Shown: positions 1 to 4,827 of the stretch, in pieces | How the letters are laid out: every line of letters begins with the position of its first letter | How positions within the stretch are numbered: the first letter of the stretch is position 1 | Assembly (NCBI GenBank): GCA_947624765.1 | Contig: CANQLS010000110.1 | Coordinates: 1-5,274, forward strand | Source: an uncultured Clostridia bacterium | Lineage (GTDB): Bacteria; Bacillota; Clostridia; TANB77; UBA1234 | Direction: 5' to 3' | DNA length: 5,274 nucleotides | Made by a program: the position numbers and the translations under genes | The notes under the pieces: generated by a model | What the model saw: the letters and a program-made list of their open reading frames with translations, nothing else | Databases searched by the model: none | What the model was told of the DNA's origin: nothing

Positions 1-20
1 TCAGCGTTCTTCATTTGCAT
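1..20 (-). CDS. Start of a downstream gene, cut by the window edge
   Basis: The minus strand carries GAGGAG at 35-30, followed nine bases later by an ATG at 20-18. The frame reads M-Q-M-K-N-A and is still open at the edge. A second in-frame ATG at 14-12 is 15 bases from the Shine-Dalgarno site, which is long. An ATG at 27-25 is only two bases from it and its frame stops after eight codons (TGA at 3-1), so it is not the start. A promoter lies just upstream at 82-54. Six residues are too few to assign a family, so the product is unknown. The reason to call a gene here is the combination of promoter, ribosome binding site and open frame. Confidence 0.45.
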
Positions 21-29
21 ATTTCATTT

Positions 30-35
30 CTCCTC
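30..35 (-). promoter_or_regulatory. Ribosome binding site for the edge gene
   Basis: GAGGAG on the minus strand sits nine bases before the ATG at 20-18. This spacing decides between three nearby ATG codons in different positions and favours the one at 20. Confidence 0.5.
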
Positions 36-53
36 AATCTTTTTTATGAGATA

Positions 54-82
54 ATTGTATCAATAACAAAACAAAATAACAA
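54..82 (-). promoter_or_regulatory. Sigma-A type promoter of the edge gene, extended -10
   Basis: Read on the minus strand, TTGTTA at 82-77 (four of six matches to the -35 consensus) is followed after 17 bases by TACAAT at 59-54 (five of six). The TG dinucleotide of an extended -10 is in place (TGA at 62-60). The start of transcription would be near 47, giving a leader of roughly 27 bases before the ATG at 20. The same TGATACAAT string recurs in the pcrA promoter. Confidence 0.5.
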
Positions 83-161
83 GAGAAAATTTTAAAGTCT
101 AAGTGAACTTATCAAAATCTTTGTGAATAATTATTTTGTACATTCATGATGATATAACGAA

Positions 162-240
162 AATAGTGAATAGTTGCGTGATGGCAAAACACCAAAGCAC
201 ACGCAACTATTCACTATTCATTTTTCGCCATTCACTATTA
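162..240. repeat. Inverted repeat with a third arm copy; possible MITE-like intergenic element or terminator hairpin
   Basis: Bases 162-180 and 200-218 are perfect reverse complements over 19 bp, with a 19-base loop. The ten outer bases of the right arm (attcactatt, 209-218) occur again at 230-239, so the left arm could pair with either copy. The region 221-239 is also complementary to 162-170 plus 182-188 if an 11-base bulge and one extra base are allowed, giving a second, competing fold. The element lies 9 to 87 bases beyond the stop of the M23 gene, where a terminator would be expected, but no good T tract follows the stem on either strand (only TTTT on the minus side). Its length and layered symmetry suggest a small dispersed intergenic repeat, but multiple genomic copies cannot be shown from one window. 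Confidence 0.7.
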
Positions 241-248
241 ATTAATTA

Positions 249-1268
249 TTAAAGTAAGTCTTGTGGATTCATATGTTTTCCGTCTAATCTAATTTCTAAA
301 TGTACGTGAGGTCCAGTAGATCTACCTGTACTACCTACATAAGAAACAATGTCACCTTGTTTTACTTCGTCTCCTACACTAACTGCAAATCTGCTACAAT
401 GTGCATAATATGTTTCATAACCACCTGTATGTTGTATTTTTACTAGATAGCCATAATTTCCACTCCATTTTGCACAAGTTACTATTCCATCCTCTGCTGC
501 ATGAATTGGAGTACCAAGTGGTGCAGCATAGTCAATACCTGTATGGAATTCTGTTCCATTTTGTCTCCATCCATAGCGAGAAGTTATAACATAATCTGTT
601 AATGGTAGAGTGAAATTTAATTCTTCTTTAATGCTTTTCAAGTTAGCCAATATATCCGCAGAAACAACTACTCCTGTTGATGGTGCAGTATAAATTCTTG
701 TAACCTCCAAATTCTTTTGCTTAATTGGTGCAATGATGTCATTAACTGCAACTTCAACATCTGATACTGTTTCATATTCTTTTTCATACTTTTCACAAAT
801 AGTTAATTTAGCTTGATTTTTATAATCAGCTTGTTTTTCATTTGCTTCATCAACAATTTCTTGCGCCATTGCCAATGTTTCAACTGTACATACTTCTTCT
901 TCATCTGATTCTACGGCATATACTTTGTAATAAACATCGCATTGATCTTTAATATACGCATATACGTCACTATCATTTGTTTCTAAATCTTTTTTAGCAA
1001 GTTCAAATGTATATTCTGGCGATTCTCTCAAAATAACATATCCAACGTTATCACCATCACCATATTGCAAATAATTTTCGATGCTTCTTTCTAAAGCATT
1101 TTTGTTTTGAACATATCCTAAATCTGTAGAAGCATATGTAACATGATAAACAGGTTTATATACTAATAATAATAAAGATAACATCAAAGAAACACCTAGT
1201 AGCATAGAAACCAATACTTTCATTAATACATTTGTTACTAATTTGGCTTTATTAGAAATTCTCAGCAA
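249..1268 (-). CDS. Membrane-anchored M23 (LytM-type) zinc endopeptidase of the cell wall
   Basis: This 339-residue protein is predicted to cleave peptide crosslinks in peptidoglycan outside the membrane. Residues 1-11 are positively charged and about 12-37 are a hydrophobic segment with no clear cleavage site, so it is probably a signal anchor. Residues 41-200 are an extracytoplasmic spacer that seems to hold two degenerate copies of one module (about 41-90 and 113-165). The M23 domain occupies about 220-339. Zinc ligands are H242, D246 (HTGID) and H323 (HVH); catalytic histidines are H290 (YAH) and H321. The 31-residue gap from H290 to H321 equals that between the matching histidines of staphylococcal LytM, so the site looks intact. 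The start is TTG, chosen because AAAGGGG at 1283-1277 lies eight bases upstream; the internal ATG (M16) has no such site and falls inside the membrane segment. It appears to be a single-gene unit with its own promoter at 1343-1315. The substrate bond is unknown, and no LysM or SH3 domain is seen. Confidence 0.92.
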   Translation of the reverse strand: MLRISNKAKLVTNVLMKVLVSMLLGVSLMLSLLLLVYKPVYHVTYASTDLGYVQNKNALERSIENYLQYGDGDNVGYVILRESPEYTFELAKKDLETNDSDVYAYIKDQCDVYYKVYAVESDEEEVCTVETLAMAQEIVDEANEKQADYKNQAKLTICEKYEKEYETVSDVEVAVNDIIAPIKQKNLEVTRIYTAPSTGVVVSADILANLKSIKEELNFTLPLTDYVITSRYGWRQNGTEFHTGIDYAAPLGTPIHAAEDGIVTCAKWSGNYGYLVKIQHTGGYETYYAHCSRFAVSVGDEVKQGDIVSYVGSTGRSTGPHVHLEIRLDGKHMNPQDLL

Positions 1269-1276
1269 AGTGTCAA

Positions 1277-1283
1277 CCCCTTT
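1277..1283 (-). promoter_or_regulatory. Ribosome binding site deciding the TTG start of the M23 gene
   Basis: AAAGGGG on the minus strand lies eight bases before the TTG at 1268-1266. No comparable site precedes the first in-frame ATG (residue 16), so the TTG is preferred. Confidence 0.7.
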
Positions 1284-1314
1284 TTAAATTTATTTGTTTC
1301 TTCGAACAAGTAAT

Positions 1315-1343
1315 ATTTTACTATAAAAAATTTTTTAAGGCAA
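1315..1343 (-). promoter_or_regulatory. Probable sigma-A promoter of the M23 gene
   Basis: On the minus strand TTGCCT at 1343-1338 (four of six) and TAAAAT at 1320-1315 (five of six) are separated by 17 bases. The spacer is almost entirely an A6T6 tract, which would be bent. Transcription would begin near 1308, leaving a leader of about 40 bases. The match is reasonable, but the surroundings are so AT-rich that chance hexamers are common. Confidence 0.4.
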
Positions 1344-1402
1344 ATGAATTTATCCCTTTTTATTTTTTTGAAGGCTAATTTAATGTTGTTTTTCTTAGTT
1401 TT

Positions 1403-1480
1403 GCTTTAATTTTCTCATCAAAGCTTCGATTTTTATATAAAATTTGAATATATTCTCTGATTTATCGAGAAAATCAAAGC
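1403..1480 (-). repeat. Imperfect 14-bp inverted repeat with a 50-base loop
   Basis: Bases 1403-1416 and 1467-1480 pair over 14 positions with one mismatch. In the minus-strand RNA that mismatch becomes a G-U wobble, so the stem is continuous only in the direction of local transcription. The loop is AT-rich and includes a near-palindrome at 1417-1430 (one mismatched pair). The eight bases atcaaagc occur at both 1417-1424 and 1473-1480. It may be part of a 3' end structure for the pilin transcript, but it is AT-rich enough that chance is possible. Confidence 0.35.
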
Positions 1481-1537
1481 ATAAATGGCAAAATTTTTAT
1501 ATAACTAATAATTTAGTTCAAAATAACCAAATTTGAT

Positions 1538-2020
1538 TTATTTTATCGTTCCTTTATAAAGCTTCAAAATATCTTCATATTCATATACAGTTTCTTCTTG
1601 TCCCTCTCTTGAAAAACCGTCAAGCAAATAAATTAAATCATTAGTATTATCAATTACATAAGTTCCCTGTACTTTCTCTAGCTCTATATTCTCAGCATTT
1701 TCTGGTGTAATCAAATACCAACCAATTGCTTCAGATGGCTTAGATGAAAAACCAATTCTAGCATAATTATCAGAAATCCATTCATTTGTTACCTTATCTG
1801 GAAATAACGTTTCTAATGAATATTCGTCAGGATTTAACTCATTAAGCATTAATGCATTTTTATATGCATCTTTAACTGCACTCATTTCTGAATATAGACG
1901 AGCGAGCTTAGCTTCAGTTGAAGTATGTGAAGAATATAAAATTGCAAAACTTGAAATCATAATGATGATAATAATACTAATTAATACTTGAAGTAACGAT
2001 ATACCCTTATCATTTCTCAA
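1538..2020 (-). CDS. Prepilin-like (type IV pilin or pseudopilin) protein 2, lacking Glu5
   Basis: The product is a small 160-residue protein with a class III prepilin signal: a six-residue leader ending in Lys-Gly, then a mature N-terminus I-S-L-L-Q and a hydrophobic helix (about 7-29). A prepilin peptidase would be expected to cut after G6. Position 5 of the mature protein is Gln (codon CAA) instead of the usual Glu, which in pilins supports subunit docking and N-methylation. Loss of Glu5 is known in some minor or tip pseudopilins such as GspK, so this may be a minor subunit. Residues 43-50 (YSEMSAVK) match the neighbouring pilin at the identical position, and both have a soluble C-terminal domain that I cannot assign to a named family. 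The start is TTG, set by AGGAGG seven bases upstream. It follows the first pilin after 15 bases, so the two are co-transcribed and probably function together. No assembly ATPase, platform protein or peptidase gene is in view. Confidence 0.8.
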   Translation of the reverse strand: MRNDKGISLLQVLISIIIIIMISSFAILYSSHTSTEAKLARLYSEMSAVKDAYKNALMLNELNPDEYSLETLFPDKVTNEWISDNYARIGFSSKPSEAIGWYLITPENAENIELEKVQGTYVIDNTNDLIYLLDGFSREGQEETVYEYEDILKLYKGTIK

Positions 2021-2027
2021 AATAATC

Positions 2028-2033
2028 CCTCCT
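2028..2033 (-). promoter_or_regulatory. Ribosome binding site deciding the TTG start of pilin 2
   Basis: A consensus AGGAGG on the minus strand lies seven bases before the TTG at 2020-2018. It occupies the short gap after the stop of pilin 1. The ATG seven bases further downstream (2013-2011) is in another frame and cannot serve this protein. Confidence 0.75.
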
Positions 2034-2035
2034 AC

Positions 2036-2479
2036 TTAAATAGTGTTACTATTTAATAATTCTTCTGCATCTTGAATTGTTCTAATGCTAGTTCCTTTAA
2101 TGTCAATAGGTGTTACTAATGCTATTTCTCCAGTTTCGTAATTTACCTCATAATTTCTTTTTAAATCTTCAAGTCCCAAATTAGAAGCTGCCTTTGGAAT
2201 ATGTTCTTCATCTAAAGAACCATATATAACATAATTTCCATTTTCTAAAACAGCATCATAATGTACATCTTGCTGTATAGTATAATTATCAATCATAATT
2301 AAATTAGTTTGTATTGTATCAACAGCCTGCTTCACGGCACACATTTCCGAATACACTTCTGTTAACTGTGCTTTAGGAATAGAATCTTTTGATGCAAGTA
2401 TCGCCAAAAAAGCAATCATAAGAAGAATAATAATTGATATAACTATTTCTATAATACTAACCCCTGCATTTTTTTTCAT
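2036..2479 (-). CDS. Prepilin-like (type IV pilin or pseudopilin) protein 1
   Basis: This 147-residue protein has the leader MKKNAG followed by V-S-I-I-E and a hydrophobic helix to about residue 29. That is a canonical prepilin cleavage and methylation signal with Glu5 present (E11 before cleavage). It would sit in the membrane until processed and then assemble into a pilus or pseudopilus. The open frame extends upstream to a TTG at 2530, but I place the start at ATG 2479-2477. AGAGGAG lies ten bases before it, the leader then has the usual short length, and the upstream TTG is itself part of a -35 box. With this start the motif YSEMCAVK falls at 43-50, exactly where the next gene has YSEMSAVK. 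The C-terminal half includes a segment around 109-119 (NYEVNYETGEI) that appears weakly echoed in the partner (TYVIDNTNDLI). The target and function are unknown; adhesion, DNA uptake or secretion are all possible. Confidence 0.83.
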   Translation of the reverse strand: MKKNAGVSIIEIVISIIILLMIAFLAILASKDSIPKAQLTEVYSEMCAVKQAVDTIQTNLIMIDNYTIQQDVHYDAVLENGNYVIYGSLDEEHIPKAASNLGLEDLKRNYEVNYETGEIALVTPIDIKGTSIRTIQDAEELLNSNTI

Positions 2480-2489
2480 TCGTTTCACA

Positions 2490-2496
2490 CTCCTCT
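2490..2496 (-). promoter_or_regulatory. Ribosome binding site deciding the start of pilin 1
   Basis: AGAGGAG on the minus strand lies ten bases before the ATG at 2479-2477. It supports a 147-residue product with a six-residue prepilin leader rather than the longer frame from 2530. Confidence 0.7.
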
Positions 2497-2501
2497 TTTT
2501 T

Positions 2502-2530
2502 ATCGTATCACGCACCAACATTTGTGTCAA
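2502..2530 (-). promoter_or_regulatory. Promoter of the pilin pair, overlapping the pcrA stop codon
   Basis: On the minus strand, a perfect -35 TTGACA at 2530-2525 is followed after exactly 17 bases by TACGAT at 2507-2502 (four of six). An extended -10 TG is in place (TGA at 2510-2508). The pcrA stop codon TGA (2529-2527) lies inside the -35 hexamer. Transcription would start near 2495, at the ribosome binding site, so the leader would be very short (about 16 bases). The pilin genes can thus be expressed apart from pcrA, although read-through from pcrA is also possible. Confidence 0.6.
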
Positions 2531-4740
2531 TTTAATATTTTCATATTTGAATATTTAGCCATTAATCTTTTCATTCCAACTTTTTCAAACTGTATTTCTA
2601 AAATTAAGTCATCATCTTCAGGTTCAGTCTTAGTAATTATTCCCGCTCCGAATTTTTTATGTTCTACAGATGTACCAATTTTGAATTGTGATAAATCAAC
2701 ATCATCTGATGCTTGTACTTGTTGTAAAAAGCTTTCCGCAGTTCTAAATTGAAATGTCGCTTTAGGTGTATAAGATATTTTAGTTTCTTCAGGAAGTTCA
2801 TATGTTTCAAATGAATAAGATTTCTTTGCAACTTCTCCATCTAAGAACGATTCAGGTATTTCGGTTAGAAAGCGAGAAACCATATTATAAGTAGTACTAC
2901 CAAATGATGTTCTAGAATTAGCACACGTTAAAAACAAATGTTGTTTTGCCCTTGTAATTCCAACATAACAAAGTCTACGCTCTTCCTCTAATTCTGATTC
3001 TTCTCCAATAGAACGATAACTTGGGAATAATCCATCTTCCATGCCAACCATAAAAACAACCGGAAACTCTAGGCCTTTTGCAGTATGAAATGTCATTAAA
3101 AGCACTGAATTTTGGTCATCTTCTACTGAATCTAAATCTGTTACTAAAGCTAAATTCTCTAAATAATGATTCAACGTATTCTCCGCTTCTTCTTGTTCAA
3201 ACTCATGAATTTCATTCAAAAGCACACCTATGTTTTCAATTCTCCCTTCCGCTTCTGTTGTATTTTCCATTTCTAACATTGCCATATATCCCGATTCTTG
3301 CAAAATTTTATTTGTTAAATTCTCAATACTAGCAGTATCTTTTTGCATGTTCTCAATAAAATTCGCAAAATCTTTTAAAGTAGCATTAGCTCTTGTAGCT
3401 ATATATTTATCAATATCTTTTATAACAGCAAAAAGCGAAATATTATTTTGAGTAGCAACCATTTCCACTTGTTCTAATGTCGTCTTACCAATTCCTCGTT
3501 TTGGTTCATTAATAATTCTTCTCAAACTAACATCATCATTTGGATTTGCAACAACTCTTAAATATGCTATAACATCTTTTATTTCTTTTCGCTCATAAAA
3601 CTTTTGACCACCAACAACTTTATATGGAATACCCTCTCGCATAAAAACAGTTTCAAAAGCATGAGATTGTGCATTTGTACGATAAAGTATAGTAAAATCT
3701 GAATAATTATAATACTCTTCTCTCTTAAGATGATTAATTTGTTCTAATACATAATTAGCCTCATCATATTCATTTTGAGCCTTAAAGAATTTTGGCTTTT
3801 CTCCATCATCATTCTGCGTCCATAAGTTTTTCTTAACATTCCCCATGTTATGTTTTATAACTTCATTAGCAAGTGCTAATATTTTTTTAGTAGAACGATA
3901 ATTTTGTTCCAATTTAATAATCTTGGTATTTGGAAAAGCTTTTTCAAAATTTAAAATATTGGCAATGTCTGCACCTCTAAATTTATAGATACTTTGCTGG
4001 TCATCTCCAACCACACAAATATTATGATGTTTTTGAGCTAACAATGAAACCAAAACATCTTGCACTTTATTTGTATCTTGATATTCATCAACTAATATGT
4101 ATTTAAATTTATCTTGATAATATGCTAAAGTATCTGCATTCTCTTTAAAAATGCGAACTGTTAAATTAATAATATCATCAAAATCTAATGCATTATCTTT
4201 CTTAAGTTTACCTTGATATAGTGAATATACTTTAGCAACATTGCTAAGTTTAAAATCATTTTCATACATATTAGCGTAAGCAACTTCATCTATCATATCA
4301 TTTTTAGCACGACTTATTTCTGCTAACAAAAATTTATCACTATATAATTTATCACTTAAATTTAATTCTTTCATACATTGTTTTACTACAGACTTAGCAT
4401 CAGATGTGTCGAAAATTAAAAAATTTTTATCATATCCTAATTTTTCAATTTCTCTTCTCAAAATTCTAACGCACATTGCATGGAAAGTACCAACCCACAT
4501 ATCTTTAGCATCAATTAATTTTTCAATTCTTTCTTTCATTTCTTTTGCTGCTTTATTAGTAAAAGTAATAGCCAAAATATTCCAAGGCTTCACTCCATGC
4601 TCTGCAATCAAATAAGCAATACGATTAGTTAAAACACGTGTCTTTCCACTTCCTGCTCCTGCAATAACTAAAAGAGGACCGTCAGTATACGTAACGGCCT
4701 CTAATTGTTCTTCATTTAATCCCTCTAAAATAGCTTGCAT
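2527..4740 (-). CDS. pcrA: ATP-dependent 3'-5' DNA helicase PcrA (UvrD/Rep family, SF1A)
   Basis: The protein has 737 residues, the usual PcrA length. It is a cytoplasmic 3'-5' helicase that acts in nucleotide excision repair, in removal of recombinase filaments and in resolving replication-transcription conflicts. All SF1A motifs are present: Q motif LNEEQ (8-12), Walker A AGAGSGKT (27-34), motif Ia TFTNKAAKEM (59-68), motif II DEYQD (218-222), motif III GDDQQSIYKFRGA (245-257), motif IV QNYRS (279-283), motif V TFHTAKGLEF (550-559) and motif VI YVGITRAK (592-599). The C-terminal Tudor-like domain (about 685-736) begins VEHKKFGAGII and indicates PcrA rather than Rep. Motif III has Phe where many PcrA/UvrD proteins have Trp, and Gln where Asp is common. 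The frame extends ten codons upstream to a TTG at 4770, but the ATG at 4740 is preferred. AGAGGG is eight bases before it, and the TTG is almost at the predicted transcription start. No ligA or pcrB is next to it; two pilin genes follow. Confidence 0.96.
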   Translation of the reverse strand: MQAILEGLNEEQLEAVTYTDGPLLVIAGAGSGKTRVLTNRIAYLIAEHGVKPWNILAITFTNKAAKEMKERIEKLIDAKDMWVGTFHAMCVRILRREIEKLGYDKNFLIFDTSDAKSVVKQCMKELNLSDKLYSDKFLLAEISRAKNDMIDEVAYANMYENDFKLSNVAKVYSLYQGKLKKDNALDFDDIINLTVRIFKENADTLAYYQDKFKYILVDEYQDTNKVQDVLVSLLAQKHHNICVVGDDQQSIYKFRGADIANILNFEKAFPNTKIIKLEQNYRSTKKILALANEVIKHNMGNVKKNLWTQNDDGEKPKFFKAQNEYDEANYVLEQINHLKREEYYNYSDFTILYRTNAQSHAFETVFMREGIPYKVVGGQKFYERKEIKDVIAYLRVVANPNDDVSLRRIINEPKRGIGKTTLEQVEMVATQNNISLFAVIKDIDKYIATRANATLKDFANFIENMQKDTASIENLTNKILQESGYMAMLEMENTTEAEGRIENIGVLLNEIHEFEQEEAENTLNHYLENLALVTDLDSVEDDQNSVLLMTFHTAKGLEFPVVFMVGMEDGLFPSYRSIGEESELEEERRLCYVGITRAKQHLFLTCANSRTSFGSTTYNMVSRFLTEIPESFLDGEVAKKSYSFETYELPEETKISYTPKATFQFRTAESFLQQVQASDDVDLSQFKIGTSVEHKKFGAGIITKTEPEDDDLILEIQFEKVGMKRLMAKYSNMKILN

Positions 4741-4748
4741 TTTATTAT

Positions 4749-4754
4749 CCCTCT
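4749..4754 (-). promoter_or_regulatory. Ribosome binding site deciding the start of pcrA
   Basis: AGAGGG on the minus strand lies eight bases before the ATG at 4740-4738. Starting there gives the typical short PcrA N-terminus, with the LNEEQ motif at residue 8. Confidence 0.7.
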
Positions 4755-4779
4755 TCATCTTAATATACAATTTTCTTTT

Positions 4780-4808
4780 ATTGTATCAATACCCAAAAAA
4801 TAATGCAA
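4780..4808 (-). promoter_or_regulatory. Promoter of pcrA with extended -10
   Basis: On the minus strand, TTGCAT at 4808-4803 (a weak three of six) and TACAAT at 4785-4780 (five of six) are 17 bases apart. The TG of an extended -10 is in place (TGA at 4788-4786), which can compensate for a poor -35. Transcription would begin near 4773, giving a leader of about 33 bases to the ATG at 4740. Confidence 0.5.
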
Positions 4809-4825
4809 GTATCATATTATTTATT
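4800..4825 (-). terminator. Weak possible terminator of the GH94 gene
   Basis: Just after the GH94 stop, the minus-strand transcript can form a short AT-rich hairpin (AATAAT with ATTATT, closed by TG/CA after a one-base bulge) followed directly by a run of six T. The stem is only about eight pairs with hardly any GC, and it overlaps the -35 region of pcrA. Termination here would be inefficient at best. Confidence 0.25.
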
Positions 4826-4827
4826 TC

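Larger units (their letters stand above)
1269..1537. other. AT-rich intergenic gap between the second pilin gene and the M23 gene
   Basis: These 269 bases contain the M23 promoter at their low-coordinate end and no supportable gene. At the other end, no classical terminator follows the pilin stop. The nearest candidates are a 6-bp AT-rich hairpin (1503-1508 with 1513-1518, four-base loop) and a wider inverted repeat (1403-1416 with 1467-1480). Neither is followed by a clear T tract in the minus-strand transcript. Where transcription of the pilin pair ends is therefore open. Confidence 0.5.

Noticed and set aside
1..27. An eight-codon leader-peptide-like frame on the minus strand (ATG at 27, TGA at 3)
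   Set aside because: The Shine-Dalgarno site is only two bases from this ATG. The better spaced ATG at 20 in another frame fits the real gene start.
1344..1409. A plus-strand frame of 21 hydrophobic residues (MNLSLFIFL...), resembling a small type I toxin
   Set aside because: The only upstream purine match is AAGG three bases from the ATG, which is too close. It overlaps the likely M23 promoter on the other strand, and hydrophobic short frames are expected by chance in T-rich DNA.
2480..2530. N-terminal extension of the first pilin from TTG 2530
   Set aside because: It would give a long leader before the cleavage site, shift the shared YSEM motif out of register with the partner, and begin inside the -35 box of the nested promoter.
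3078..3451. Plus-strand open frames opposite pcrA (also at 401-589, 2522-2752 and 4406-4615)
   Set aside because: They are antisense shadows of well-supported genes, with compositions dominated by Ser, Leu, Phe and His and no family features.
4741..4770. Ten-residue N-terminal extension of PcrA from TTG 4770
   Set aside because: The TTG lies about three bases from the predicted transcription start with no room for a ribosome binding site, while the ATG at 4740 has a good one and gives the usual PcrA N-terminus.
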